Assembly: GCA_030248215.1 (NCBI GenBank)
Contig: JASANG010002820.1
Coordinates: forward strand, 1 to 64,000
DNA length: 64,000 bases
From: Enoplolaimus lenunculus
Taxonomy: Eukaryota; Nematoda; Enoplea; Enoplida; Thoracostomopsidae
Direction of reading: 5' to 3'
Every line of letters begins with the position of its first letter. The first letter of the stretch is position 1. Positions 45,675 through 57,639 of this stretch are shown here, piece by piece. A model generated the notes under the pieces. The model ran no database searches. It worked only from the letters and a program-made list of their open reading frames with translations, and was not told where the DNA came from. The position numbers were made by a program, and so were the translations under genes.

Positions 45675-46581
45675 CGGATCTTTCGTTACCCCCTAAATAA
45701 AGCAATGCTTTTATAACCGTTGCTTTGTTTTGATTTCTGGTTTATCCTACGCGTTTAATATACCCAAAGACAGTATATATATGATACAAAACTAACACAT
45801 TTATACAAAAGCCTTATATATGCATACAAAAGTCTACTCAAACCGTGTCCGTTTTGTCACGTTTTGTCGATAGTCCAACACTGGTGAATATTATGAAACA
45901 ACCGTTGTACAGAATAATACGACCGAGACAGGCAAAACTCAACTTGGCAGGGTGTATGTACAACAGAGAGATGGTGTATCCTGTTCCGATACTTGTGGAC
46001 AGACAACAAAAATACTCAAAGTGATACACTTAGCCTTCGGGATCTTAGAGGTCAGAATAATTTTTTATACGAGGTTTATACCCGTGACCGAATAGAAACC
46101 CTTGCTGTTGGCTTTTTTGGTTTCTTGTTTCATACGAACGCGCACGGCGTGATAAACCCCGATTACTGTCGTGCTTATTTGTCACTACCCAGAAACGGGC
46201 GTAACCTGCCTGAAACAATTTTAACCCTGGCCAATTAGACTAGAAAGGGGCTATGCAAAATGTTTCGCACACCCCCTCATGAAAGTATTTTTCAATTTTG
46301 ACCGTCTTAAACATGTTGAACTGGCTACAGGTTTGCATTTTTTTTATTTCATTATTATGAGATGGGGTGTACACGCGAACTGTAAAATCAACGGCCGACG
46401 TAGCCGAAATATAATGAAATACGCCGTACCTGACCAAAATACTATACATATAATATAAGAAGGGTTGTGGTAGGAACGGTTATAGGAACACCAACGCAAC
46501 ATTGATGCACCAGGTAACCAGCGACAATTTCTGTGGTATAAATGAAGCAGTAATTTGCATGCTTGTAAATCAGGGGTTGTA
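45675..46581. other. Stretch without a supported gene
   Basis: An 81-codon plus frame at 45993-46238 (LRDLRGQNNFLYEVYTRD) and minus frames at 45838-46029 and 46344-46643 have no recognisable motif and no splice-consistent partners. No repeat family recognised. Confidence 0.35.
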
Positions 46582-46790
46582 CACTGCAAAAAATGGTGAG
46601 TCAAATTGACTCTCTCCGAAATAGGCTCTACGGGACTACACAAACTGAGTCAAATTCGACTCCGCCAGAGTCAAACATGCGACTCAGTGAATCGAATTTG
46701 ACTCTGCCGGAGTCGAATTTTGACTCAATTTGTGTAGTCCCGTAGAGCCTATTTCGGAGAGAGTCAATTTACTCATTATTTTTTGCTGTG
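46582..46790. mobile_element. CACTGCAAAAAATGG-type MITE, full copy
   Basis: CACTGCAAAAAATGGTGAGT to TTTTTTGCTGTG, with TA both sides. The whole element is a near-perfect inverted repeat (CTCCGAAATAGGCTCTACGG on both arms) around GAGTCAAACATGCGACTC. Confidence 0.9.
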
Positions 46791-47018
46791 TAGGCTTTTA
46801 CGTTTAGGTTTAGGATTATGATTTCGCTTAAGCTTCCGTCACTGTCGGACGGCAAGTTGCCGGCCCATAAACGGCCGTAGATCCATCAGGGGGGATAGTT
46901 AGGATAAAAATATAAGGACGTATTATAAATTTAGTTATAAAGCTGTTTTAAAACGGAATATACTAAGCGATAAATTTTTTGGGTCGTTCATTGGTAAAAG
47001 CCAGAGTGAATGATATCA

Positions 47019-47318
47019 AGAGTGTGCAACTGGGAACATTCTGTGTACAAAACAATCTACCCAGAGAACGTTGCGTTGGGGGCCGACACCCCCTTTATTT
47101 AGAAGGGGGGTTGTAATTTGCACAGAGCGAAAAAAATGCATATGCCATGCTAAAAAGGGCTCCACGTATCGTCTTAAAACTACAGAAAATTATATCATGG
47201 GACGTTGACGCACCCCTCTAAATACGAAGGGGGTACAGCAAAAATGCATCCCCGTGGTGGTACTTTTTGTGCCACGTCGAAATCGAACAGTTGCATATTC
47301 TTGTCTGTGATCATCCAC
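47019..47318. mobile_element. GTGTGCAACTC-type MITE
   Basis: CAAGAGTGTGCAACTGGGAA to GAACAGTTGCATATTCTTG. It shares GGCCGACACCCCC, AGAAGGGGGGTTG and CACCCCTCTAAATACGAAGG blocks with 22052-22326. Confidence 0.72.
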
Positions 47319-47546
47319 TCTTGGTTAAAGCCCGTCGACTAACGCCTAAAGTTTGTAGCAAAGCACCTATTTTCTTAATTTCGCGTAATTACGGAGAGTG
47401 CAACGCCTGGAATTTAGCGTCGAAATAAGGATTGTCGTACCAGTTGAATATATTAATCATTTGTGAACAAATAATAACATAGCTAACGTTTATTAACTTT
47501 TACACTGTTTATAAACCGTACAATCATTGTGTGGTTTGATAATGCT

Positions 47547-47733
47547 GGCCCATGTATAGAACACGGCCGGATCTGTTTCCGAAGCGGCTATAATAGAGTC
47601 AGTTTAAGCTTTAGGCTAATTTTTTTGCTTAGGCTTAGGCTTAAGCTCAGGCTCAAGTTCAGGCTCAGGCTCAGGCTTCGGCTTATAGGACTATGCTAAT
47701 ACTACTGTTCCGGCCCTGTTCTAAACATGGGTC
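47547..47733. mobile_element. TTAGGC-type hAT-like MITE
   Basis: GGCCCATGTATAGAACACGG to CTGTTCTAAACATGGGTC. Flanks ATAATGCT / GAAATGCT are a worn 8-bp duplication. The interior has CTTAGGC and CTCAGG variants. Confidence 0.82.
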
Positions 47734-48159
47734 GAAATGCTGTATAAACAAAACATAATAGCATGAAAGTATCTGAAGATCATGGTCTAATTTAAGATGG
47801 TTTTCGCCCTAAAACAGGTGCGAGAGTCCCCTGTTAAATGTTTCACAGCTGTATAACTTCGTGGTCCGCTAAAAAATTTTTAGTCTGCCAAGATAAAGCC
47901 CCCTATAGTTGGGCCATTTAACTGGGTGGTTTGGGGAGGCGTTTCGACCAGCACTGCTGAACATCCGTGATATCGAGGAAGTTTAAGCCTCAACGACCTC
48001 TCTACAATTAGCAGGATGTCTTGTAAGCTAAAAACGTGTTTATGATGTTATGAAATGTTGCTAAAACTATTTGCATGACACGCCAAGTCTAAGCTATTCA
48101 ATAAATTTTATTACGTGAAGTAGGTTCTCATTGGAGGTACTAAAGTGGGGTGGGTAGTC
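47734..48159. other. Stretch with no recognised feature
   Basis: The phrase TTTCACAGCTGTATAACTTC then GTGGTCCGC at about 47840 matches TTTCACAGCTCTGTAACTTT then ATGGTCCGT at about 13955, followed in both by AAGA..AAGCCCC / GAGATGGGCCCC-like text. This is evidence of another low-copy repeat. No coding. Confidence 0.4.
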
Positions 48160-48408
48160 AGAGGTGATTACAGATATTTTTCACGGGTCGGGGATGGGGG
48201 GTGACAAATGTTATGAAACGCAATTTATCAACAAAAAAATTTTGAGGCGGAAAAATTGCAAAGGGGAACCTGTGATCAGTTTTCACAAAAATATTTCTGA
48301 GACGAATAAATGGTAAGGTAGGAGGGGCTTCATTCATTTTATCACAAAAAAATTTCTGACGGTGGGTGTACACCACCCCACCCGGCCCCTGATATTCTGG
48401 ATCCACAC
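48160..48408. mobile_element. GGCGGATCC-family MITE, diverged
   Basis: Interior blocks GACAAATGTTATGAAACGCA, AAAAATTGCAAAGG and TTTATCACAAAAAAATTTCT are clear. The right end is ATATTCTGGATCCACACTTA; the left end is worn. Confidence 0.65.
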
Positions 48409-48659
48409 TTATGGTGGCAGTGGAATATTAAGTAGTGCTAAACCGGTGTATTCTATACGTTGGTTTGCATCACACGGCCAGTGGGAGATGCGTTGGATGA
48501 TACAATTAGCGAGTCTTTACTAATGGTTCAATATTAACCCCTTCTCACATTGAGTTGCCTATAGGCAACTGAGCGCAGTGTATATGCGGTAAATAATATA
48601 TATCGCACCGTGTTTAACAATTGCAACACGTATACATAGGACTAAATCACCACAAGACG

Positions 48660-48905
48660 TGAGAGCCACCTCGGGCTCGAGCGTCAAGCTCCTATAGCTG
48701 AGAGGTGATCGTATACGCCTCCCACTCCAGTCACTGGAGTTTGAATCCTAGCATAAAAGTAGGTCTCAGGGGAAATAGAAAATATTCATGTGAGAAAGGG
48801 TTAAGGCAGTATTTTGACCAGTCACAATGGACACGGATTGGAGGCGATGTACCTTTGCCTTCTTCATCCGGCGGCCAGACTCCAAGTGGTCATTACTAAA
48901 TGAAT
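48660..48905 (+). repeat. Possible tRNA-derived SINE
   Basis: TATAGCTGAGAGGTGATCGT (A-box-like, 48694 on) and GGAGTTTGAATCCTAGC (B-box-like, 48736 on) are about 40 bp apart, as in a tRNA gene. A tRNA-unrelated body follows to about 48900. The arms do not fold into a clean tRNA. No second copy was found in the window, so this is tentative. Confidence 0.4.
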
Positions 48906-49563
48906 GCGTTATCGAAATGTTTACAACATAAGTTCGACAGGAGTTTGGTTACATCACCTGAAGCCAGATTTGTATAATTTATTCAAAAGGTACAATACAG
49001 TTGAATCATTAAACGGTTCAGTTGAACTCAAGCTAAATGCGAACGAATGAAATTTGAAGGATAAAAAATTGAAAAATTCCGTATTTTATATGATATGAGG
49101 CGGTAAAATGCTGCAAGGAAATTTCTCAGTGCGGGTAGTATATTGTCATTTGTTTCGTATTTTAATTTTAAATTTAAAACTAAAAGTTTTAGTGAAATAA
49201 TTATACAAAATAGAGATATTTTTAGAAAACCAATATCATTAGATGTCTAGTATGTTTTTGGCTAAAAACAACGCTGTACATTGGCGTATATTCGTTTCGA
49301 AATACTTGTAATTTGAGATTGGTGCTTTAAGGAAGATGTGCAAATACAAATATGAATATATGTCATAGCTAGTAACAATAGTGTCCACTGGTAGAATCGA
49401 AAATTTCGGATAGGGGCGATAGGTTAGCAGGATGTGTTTAGGTTAAAATTGGTTTGTTGGCAAATAAAATAATGAATTATTAACAGAGCCAGCGCAAAAT
49501 TAATGATGTTTGCGAGTTGGTGGTTAATCGCTGCTCGACTATATGCAGCAGCATTCTTCAGTA
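48906..49563. other. Stretch with no recognised feature
   Basis: AT-rich. Nothing recognised on either strand. Confidence 0.35.
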
Positions 49564-49815
49564 CACTGTAAATTTCAGGGAGTTGATTTCAACTCAGAAT
49601 GAGTTATATCAGTCAGTCTGAGTTAGGACTATGACAACGCAGCATTCTGATTCAATTCAACTCATTCTGAGTTAATTAATCAAATCTCCCAGAGTCTACT
49701 CAACTCAGACTGAGAATCAACTCAACACAGAGTGAGTTAATGTTTACTGATATTAATTCAGAAATAACGAACTTGCTATCTGAATTGATTAATTAACTCG
49801 TTGGAATTTACAGTG
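49564..49815. mobile_element. CACTGTAAAT-type MITE
   Basis: CACTGTAAATTTCAGGGAGT to TTGGAATTTACAGTG. TA at the left, TG at the right. Directly followed by a second, partial copy. Confidence 0.88.
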
Positions 49816-50003
49816 TGGTAGGCTCAACTCAAACCTGAACATTAGGACTATCAGAACTCATAATTCTGAGTTGATATAATTCATTCTGATTTAAATAATC
49901 AACTTTCTCGGAATCAAATCAACTCAGAGTCAGAATCAAATTAACTCAAAAGTAATTAACTTTCTGTCTGAGTTGATTAATTAACTCATTGGAATTTACA
50001 GTG
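49816..50003. mobile_element. CACTGTAAAT-type MITE, left-truncated partial copy
   Basis: Begins in the interior (CTCAACTCAAACCTGAACAT) and ends GGAATTTACAGTG at 50003, in the same orientation as its neighbour. It may come from unequal exchange or a second insertion into the first copy's flank. Confidence 0.8.
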
Positions 50004-50613
50004 TTAGATTTAAGCTTAGACTTAAATTTAGGTAAAAGCTCGCTGTTAAGCTTAGAGGCAGACTTTCGCCCAAGCCTAAAATTTAAGCGTATTTTAAATG
50101 CGTGGAAAAGTGTAGCTACAAGCGTCAAATATTTCGTTCGCTCAACTTTGAACGCAGCAAAAGTTAATATTCTTTGTATATCAGTTGGATTTCGGCAAGT
50201 TCGTTAGCAGCGTTTGATGGTCTTAAGGCTACAGACTCGAGTACGAAGCGTTGAAATGAAGCTATTTTCGTTCTTATGAACATTAATAAACCTTAATATG
50301 ACTGCATATCGCGAAAATCTATAAACGCTTTGTCTGCTAACGCCCATGACTGACATGGATTAATCCTCATGGTCTCGGTATTGCTGGTAATAAAGCATAT
50401 ATGAAATCTGGTCAAGTTTATAAATTTGCACGCTTTAAAAACAATTTCGTATCAATTTGTGCTAAATAAAGTTCTTCGCGGACTGTATTCAAAATTAAAA
50501 TCAAAGAAATCATGTATAAAGATTTCAGCTCGTAGCCAGACAATGGGGGGAGCAGATGAAGTGGTTATGCGACTTAAAATTGCCCCTATATATAATGTAC
50601 GAGCGTCGCTTTA

Positions 50614-50712
50614 CACTGCAAAAAATGGTGAGACAAATTGACTCTCTTCGAAATAGGCTTTTCCTGACTGCAAAAACTGTGTCAAAATTCAACTCCGCCA
50701 GAGTTAAAATCG
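50614..50712. mobile_element. CACTGCAAAAAATGG-type MITE, left half
   Basis: CACTGCAAAAAATGGTGAGA, CTCTTCGAAATAGGCTTTTC, AACTCCGCCAGAGTTAAAAT, then unrelated sequence. Only the left half is present. Confidence 0.78.
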
Positions 50713-51917
50713 AGCTTCCTTTAGAGCCTCAAGAGCTCCAACGACGGACGGAGGCAAAAGACTGCGAGTCCCAGTTACTACGTTACCACATTTACTAAAA
50801 TGCCACCCAAATACGTCCGTAATAGCTTGTATACTAAGCACGCGTCTAGTGAGCTTGGATAACAATAGAAGTAGCGTTGCGCTTTCATGCCAGTAAGTAA
50901 GAGATTTTTTGATGTCGCAACAGATACGCCTGCAGTTCAAGATTCAAGATAACCAATAAGCTAGCTTGTTAGTACTGTAGACTAAAAAAAGTTTTACGTC
51001 CGTACGGCTGCAAATGATTGCAATTTTAGTAAACTCAACAAACTCTTTTTCGAAATTGTTGCAGAACGTAACTCTACTTTTCAAAATCCCTGCTATGCTA
51101 ATACCGCAGTATTTATAATTGAAAATTGATAGGAATTAAAGTTTAAAAAATACGTATCTTAATTTTATTACAATATCAAACCAACGGTCGGTTTAGCGGA
51201 CTCATGGGACAAAAACGGTAACGCACTGCTCCGATTTATCTTGGCCCAATTCCGGGTCCGGCCCACTTAGGCCCGCGGGCCCAGCATTTAAGCCCGGGCT
51301 CGCGGGCTTGGTTCGGACCTGTTCCAACCATGGTTCGGTACAATTCAAGTTTATCTAACCCGCTGTTAGTCTCGCCTATTTGGGTTTGAAAATATAACTG
51401 CGTCTCAGGCTCACAGAGTATGTTGCCTTAATTTTTAGGTCAGGTGATCCACCCCATGAATCGAGACCCACATCACAGGTTGGAGGGAAGGAAGCCAGGG
51501 GGAGTGCGGGTTGCGCTTTCTTAATCCATTCTGTGGGGTGTACAGTTAGGAACGGATTCGGGAGGGGGTCATGGTATGCTCGCGAAGGAAAAAATGTTCA
51601 GTATAATGTGGAGAAATGTTTTGAGTCGGTCGACTGCAGAATCAGTCGAGCCTATGCGTCAATGAGTATCATTTTGTTGCGATGGATCGATCCTACTTCT
51701 CTGGATCCGTTTCCGCTAATCAAAAATGTTTCGTTTAATTTAAACGATTTGTCGATTTTATAACAATAAGACATGCTAGGGTCGTGTTTTCTGTGTCGGC
51801 ACTTCACATGTCCGAATTTTTTCAATACCTCAAAGAACCTTAACTCCACAAGCAGCCTACGCTTGTGACTGTGGGTATGGGATTAAACCGATTTTAGACA
51901 GCATGTCGGTAAGTTCC
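50713..51917. other. Stretch without a supported gene
   Basis: A GC-rich patch at about 51235-51310 has repeated GGGCCC/GCCCGCGGGCCC/GCCCGGGCTCGCGGGC words that can form hairpins. The frames at 50704-50940, 51533-51763 and 51652-51849 have no motif. Confidence 0.4.
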
Positions 51918-52077
51918 AGGCTCGTAGCTAACTCACTTTCTTAGGGGGGCGAAAAAAATTTTCAGGACGGACATACTTACAAGAGTTTTCGTTGACTTAT
52001 ACATGCCAGGTTGAAAATTTTTTAGAAGGGCCAAAATTTTTCTAGGGGGGTTGCCCTCCCGTTTGGCTACCGGTCCG
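51918..52077. mobile_element. GTCCGTAGCCAGC-type MITE
   Basis: CAGGCTCGTAGCTAACTCAC at the left, CCCGTTTGGCTACCGGTCCG at the right. The interior has TTACAAGAGTTTTCGTTGAC and AAAATTTTT.TAG..GGG blocks. Confidence 0.6.
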
Positions 52078-52789
52078 ATAAGCTTACAACATAAAATCCA
52101 TAAATGGTTTTACCTTATTATATACTGTATATTTCTAGAAATTATAAACAACTTTATCCAGAGCATGAGACATGTCAAATATTCGCAGTACCAGCACGGG
52201 TCCATCAGTTTATGCAATAATAGGCTTATTGATATATCGTAGGTATATTTTTATATTAAACAACGTAATCAAACTGGTTACGGTACCTAATTGGCAATAT
52301 TGCCATATTAAAAATGCAAGACAGCAATTTACCTCCGAGTTACAAACTAGTTTGCCTAACCATTTTTTCGTTTTTTGGCCATTTCTTCAACTGTTTTGAA
52401 TGAAGATTAAATTATTTCATTTCCAAAAACATTTCTGACTGCAACCGCGAATCTAATAACTTTTCCTACGACTGAACTCAAAAACTAATTCTGTCTTAAG
52501 TTAAAATTACAAAAAAAATTCATACCGAATTGTCTGCAGTCAAGATTGGACCAATCAGAATTTTCTTACTGAACCGTTCGCCTCAAACGATACATCAGAT
52601 GCCCTTTTATTGCATGATTTCACTGTACCACTGGCAGATCTAAGGTGGAGCCAAGGATATCCCTATTCAAACAGAGATCAAAACCAGAATTTTGTATTCA
52701 GATTTGATGCCATCTTTGCGTTTAGCTTCTCGATCGCTTCGCTGGCGAGTTTTTGAACGATTCTGTATTTCGGAGTCGCGGTCGTGCCC
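52078..52789. other. Stretch with no recognised feature
   Basis: AT-rich. No motif-bearing frame and no family recognised. Confidence 0.35.
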
Positions 52790-53074
52790 CAGAGATGGAT
52801 TCGGAAGGCGGGCTGGCAAATATTATGAAACGCAAAAATTGTAAAGTAGGGACCATATCATTTTATCACCAAAAAACTTTCTGATGGCGAAAAATTGTAA
52901 GGTAAGGAGGAACCTTACCATTTTATCACAAAAAAATTCTGCGAGAAAAATTGTTTTTTACGAAAACTTTTCTGATGGCGAAAAATTGTAAGGTAGGGAC
53001 CTTCCATTTTGACACAAAAATTTCTGACAGGAGAGAGGTACGCCCCCTCCGACCTTCCTCTGGATTCGCCAGTG
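52790..53074. mobile_element. GGCGGATCC-type hAT-like MITE, with internal duplication
   Basis: CAGAGATGGATTCGGAAGGC to CTCTGGATTCGCCAGTG, flanked by GTCGTGCC / GTCGCGCC (8-bp duplication with one change). The interior block (GATGGCGAAAAATTGTAAGG) is present twice, making this copy longer than the usual 200 bp. Confidence 0.85.
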
Positions 53075-53102
53075 GTCGCGCCCATACTGCAATTTCTGAA
53101 TG

Positions 53103-53310
53103 ACGTCATCATAAGGACACGGTAGTGTCTCATAAGGACACGGTAGTGTCTCTTATCTTTATTTATTTTTATTATTATTATTATTATTTTTATTTTATTA
53201 TTATTATTATTTTATTATTATTTTATTTTATTTTATTTTATTTAATTTATTTTATTTATTTATTTATTTTTATTATTATTATTTTATATTTATTTTATTT
53301 ATAATATGTT
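53103..53310. repeat. GGACACGGTAGTGTCTC duplication and AT microsatellite
   Basis: TCATAAGGACACGGTAGTGT occurs twice in tandem at 53106-53152. It is followed by about 150 bp of TTATT/TTTATT/ATT microsatellite. Confidence 0.85.
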
Positions 53311-53780
53311 TTACCCAAAATTTTTGATTCTAAAAATCGTTCATATTTTCATGCAGCTAGTTTAGATATGTATAATTTATCGCATGTAGCAACATCATAC
53401 TATAAGCTTACTACATACAATGACAGGTTCCATTCAAATTCTGTAGTAGCAAACTAGGCGAAAATTTGCTCTAATTTTTGTGCAAATTTTCTTCGTATTT
53501 TGACTCAGATAAACGGCGTCGAAGTAAACTATAAAACTACGCAGCCCCGGTACATAGAGCCAACAATTATTTTTTCAGCATTGCCTAGTGTGTTGGCTTA
53601 GCGTATTGTTATGCAACAGTTGATGCTACATTATCTGGTTTTTCGTCATATTGTGCGTTGACTTTTTTAAAATCTGTAAAGAAAATTGTTTTAAAAACAG
53701 GAATATACATAGCTAGGTAGAGCAAACTATCATGAATGCGGATGGATTAAAATAATAATTGGTGGGGTTGGTGCATCTGT

Positions 53781-53848
53781 TATGAGTGACTTAATAATCT
53801 TGGTAAGTTAGTGGTTATGAGTGACTTAATAATCTTGGTAAGTTAGTA
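53781..53848. repeat. Tandem duplication, about 36 bp
   Basis: ATGAGTGACTTAATAATCTT + GGTAAGTTAGT occurs twice in a row. No coding. Confidence 0.8.
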
Positions 53849-53929
53849 TCAATTCAATTTTGTTTGTTGTTCGATCTTTTCAGTATCTATACCCGTATCA
53901 GAACAAAGTTACTTTTGTAAAGTTGTGAA

Positions 53930-55057
53930 ACAAGTTGTTAAAGTGCCCCTAACCGGGCCATAAGAAAAAGATATGTTTTGAAAATATATTTGATGTGTAA
54001 CGTGTAAAGTTTAGAAACAAGGGACTCGAACAAATTTTGAAAGTTAAATTCATGTACTACCTTTTTTTCACAAAAATCGGGCTTATTTTCCAGGACAGCA
54101 TATTTCAGATTGCCAAAAAAGTTTTGGCGGTCACAAGCAAGCTGTGATGTGTCACACAGAAACATATTCACAGCTTTGTTTGATAGTTTCGTAATTTTCT
54201 GAATTACCCGTTATCGCAAAAAAAATGACTCATGGGGATAGACGCTTTGAACATGCGATGTGGAGATGTGATTTTCATCTTATTCAAGCACCATGAAACA
54301 AATGTTTACCTATTTACTACTACTGGCACTAATAAGTGCCATTATTCACGGCACAAATTTCTAACCCTGTGTGGATTTTATACAAAAATGATAATTTACA
54401 AACATAGATGGCAGTATGAAGCTTTATAACCAACTTTAGTTTTATCGAAATCTTAACCTTTGTTTTTGAGTGGCCCATTGTTCATAGCACAGTATAATGC
54501 GACGTCAGCCTTCGTCTCCGGCATAAAATCGACCTCTCCGACTAAGGCAAATTTTGGTTCAACTCTGACTCCGGTATTTTAACCTACGGTTGCTTCCTGG
54601 TTCATGCTGTAAACGAATGCTAAATTACGCAAAATTATAAACGAATATATAAAGTTTCAGAAAATATTGCACTTTGCCAGTACAATTCAGGTACGCAGAC
54701 TTCTCAAGGGTTCTTCAAATTTTTATCATGAAATAAAGCGATTACATTGTCAAATTTCTTTTTAACCGACGGAAAACATCAAATATAATACTGTTTGATT
54801 TATGGCCGCCCAAAGCTGTGAATATGTTTCTGTGTGACACATCACAGCTTGCTTGTGACCGCCAAAACTTTTTTGGCAATCTGAAATATGCTGTCCTGGA
54901 AAATAAGCCCGATTTTTGTGAAAAAAGGTAGTACATGAATTTAACTTTCAAAATTTGTTCGAGTCCCTTGTTTCTAAACTTTACACGTTACACATCAAAT
55001 ATATTTTCAAAACATATCTTTTTCTATGGCCCGGTTAGGGGCACTTTAACAACTTGT
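53930..55057. mobile_element. Fold-back element with 248-bp inverted arms
   Basis: Left arm 53930-54179 (ACAAGTTGTTAAAGTGCCCC...CATATTCACAGCTTTG) and right arm 54810-55057 are nearly identical reverse complements, around a 630-bp AT-rich spacer. Each arm holds the same 40-odd codon frame (MNMFLCDTSQLACDRQNF), a by-product of the symmetry. The ends after the outer 10 bp read AAAGTGCCCCTAAC. No transposase. No definite target duplication. Confidence 0.88.
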
Positions 55058-55441
55058 AAGTAATTGTATCTCCGATTGACAATACTGTGTGTGCATAGAT
55101 TAAAACACCGTTTCAATACATATAAAATTGCAAAAAATTAATAAACTTTTTTGTTCGCAACTTGACCTCAAGAAGCAAACGGTAAACCAGAAATCAAGAT
55201 TATAAAACTTGTATTGAACTCATAAAAAGCCTTACCAACCGCTTAACGACCATAATACTGGTTTGGCAAACTTAAGCTGAGGTAAAATCTTGATTATTTA
55301 GTCTGTGAGTAAGTTGCCAGATTTGCTAATGCTCGCAAATAGCAGTTTGTATTGAATCTATGACAATTTTTTGCCGGACAACTTGTCGTTCGACAATATC
55401 ACTATTGATTCTATGAAATTTCGGATAAGTTATCGGCTGAA

Positions 55442-55844
55442 TGACTCGAATAGGGGTGGGGTAATAAGAAGGGGTGGATACCCATTTTGAGTCCCAATCA
55501 ATAGGAGACCGTATACCTAATAAGAGTCCGTAAGCGGACAGAGTCCCTAAACTCTAATTAGAGTCCATAAATGTTAACTATCTTTAATTGTAGCGCACAA
55601 ATGACTCCAGGACCAAATACAGTTAACTTCGAAACTGTAAAGTGTACTTAAGTTTTGAAAGTACATCCCTACGAATGTGATGCATGACAAATAATCGGTT
55701 AATTCAACAGATAGTTTAAATACCGGATATATCAGTATCAAAGGGCGGCGGAGTTCAGGTTAAAAATCAATAACAGTCTGTATCCGAATAATAGGGGCTG
55801 TTGGAGAAGCCAAATAAATATCAGCCTCCCTCTTATTCGGGACA
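55442..55844. mobile_element. CCGAATAAGAGG-type MITE, near full length
   Basis: TGACTCGAATAGGGGTGGGG to CCTCCCTCTTATTCGGGACA, with all interior landmarks in inverted order relative to 27730-28158. Confidence 0.82.
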
Positions 55845-56009
55845 GTACAGTACGTTCGCTTAACGTTCCTACTCAGTGTTCATTTAAGTGTGAATAATAA
55901 CATGAAACAGCATCTAAATCAGATGTTAGCATAACAAAGAACAATGTTGCATTGAACTTGAACCAGATAGGTATTAGCATAAAAATACAAAAGATTTGGA
56001 AAAGCTTCA

Positions 56010-56150
56010 CAAAACATATATACATATATATACATATATAAATATACGTATATACATATATATATTTATATATATATGTATGTATATAAATATATATCTA
56101 CATATATCTATACATATATATTATATATATTATATATATTGTTCGTATAG
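56010..56150. repeat. TATATACA microsatellite
   Basis: About 140 bp of TATA/TACATATA repeats. The 71-codon frame over it is an artefact. Confidence 0.9.
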
Positions 56151-56492
56151 AGCAATTAATTTTGAATTAGATTCTTATAAATGGTGTGATGACAGTTGCT
56201 ATACGAAATAATTTATCCCCAAGCGAGATGCACCCAAGCGCATGGCTGACGAAATATTCTGAAACCGGTAATTTAGATTGCAAATATTTACATGCTTGGG
56301 TTCAAACTTTAAGTGAAGTAAATACGTTTTGGTCCACGAGTTTTTGGATACCGTCATGGTTTACGAAACTGCCCTAGAAAATATTTCTTCCGTTCGATTT
56401 AGCAACGGTTGAATGGTGAAAACGCGTGTTTTTAAACTTCGTCAGCAAACAGTAACCATAGGTTGTTTGTGATCATGGTAAATAAACTTTTT

Positions 56493-56711
56493 AGCCCATG
56501 AAAAGATCAGGGGCGGAACGTTTTTCTGTGAGAGATCAGGGGCGGAATGTTTTTCTGTGGGACTAGAATAGGGTAAGCTTAAGGTTTAGACTAACCTTTT
56601 TGCTTGGCTTAAGCTTAGGCTTACGCTTAGGAATATGCTCATTTTTATGCTTAGGCTTAGGCTTAGGAATATGCTTATAACACTGATCCGCCCCTGTTCT
56701 TTACATTGGCC
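56493..56711. mobile_element. TTAGGC-type hAT-like MITE
   Basis: AGCCCATGAAAAGATCAGGG to CCCTGTTCTTTACATTGGCC. The leading AGATCAGGGGCGGAACGTTT block is duplicated (56503 and 56527). Flanks AACTTTTT / AAATTTTT are a worn 8-bp duplication. Confidence 0.82.
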
Positions 56712-56998
56712 AAATTTTTCGTCATTAAATGAAAAAACATTCATGTGAAAGGCACATATGACAAATTCTCAGAGGTAAAATATGCTAAACCAACATTTGT
56801 TAGCGAGTTTATTATGTCGCTCACACGACCAACGGCACGCACCCCCCCCCAAAACAAAAGCAGAGCCGCCCCCCCCCCGCCAAAGCCTTTGCACCCCAGG
56901 TAGATTTAACATATGATACGAAAACACTGCAGGAGGTATTAACATAACGTGTCTTACAGGTTCAAACTTTTCCCAGGAGTGCTTTACTACTGTATGGG

Positions 56999-57215
56999 CA
57001 CTAGCTGATCCAGAGGGGAGGCGGATGGGACGTACGCACCCCCATCAGAAATTTTTTCATGTTAAAATGGTAAGGTCCCTATCTCACAATTTTTTACAAT
57101 TTTTCCCGCAGCGGTTTTTTGTGATAAAATGGTAAAGGTCCCAACGTTACAATTTTTGTGTTTCATAACATTTGCCAGCCTGCCCCCCCGTCAGAAATTG
57201 TTCGATCCGCCTCTG
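56999..57215. mobile_element. GGCGGATCC-type hAT-like MITE
   Basis: CACTAGCTGATCCAGAGGGG to TTCGATCCGCCTCTG, flanked by TGTATGGG / CGTATGGG (8-bp duplication with one change). Interior has GGTAAGGTCCCTATCTCACA and GTTTCATAACATTTGCCAGC. Confidence 0.86.
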
Positions 57216-57293
57216 CGTATGGGTTCGATTAAACCTGATTATTTAGACTTTGTATGAAGTTCAGTACAAGGTATATAAAGAGCGAATTTACGA

Positions 57294-57482
57294 AAATTTC
57301 GTCGCCCGACAACTTATCGCTCAACAGTGTCCATAAAGCCTAATGAATAAATCTAAGAATAATTCTAAGCCTATTCCTTAGCCTTGCTAAGCCTATGCCT
57401 AAAAACATAACGATGGTTGACGGATTGTCGAGTCGATAAAGATTCGGATTATACAAGTTGTCGGGCGACAAATTATCGTGAT
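57294..57482. mobile_element. GTCGCCCGACAACTT-type MITE
   Basis: CGTCGCCCGACAACTTATCG at the left, CAAGTTGTCGGGCGACAAAT at the right. The interior again carries AAGCCTA/TTCTAAGCC words. Partner of 34731-34922. Confidence 0.8.
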
Positions 57483-57639
57483 ACGATTAATAATAGAATT
57501 CATTGGTTGTTTGCACCTGTAGCGTTAAATTTGCGTAATGCAGTATTGCGTTACTGTGTTCTAAGGGCTCGAATAACGCTGTTAACTGAGTAAAACATTG
57601 CGTTCGAAACGGGACCGGCTGGGGCAGACAGAGGGCGCA

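Noticed and set aside
45337-45705. Ser-Leu and Leu-Arg repeat 'proteins' over the TTAGGC array
   Set aside because: Pure translation of a hexamer repeat. The same happens at 19805-20101, 43327-43548 and 59497-59919.
53938-54951. Two similar small proteins (MNMFLCDTSQLAC...) forming a gene pair
   Set aside because: They are mirror copies inside the arms of the fold-back element and have no support as genes.
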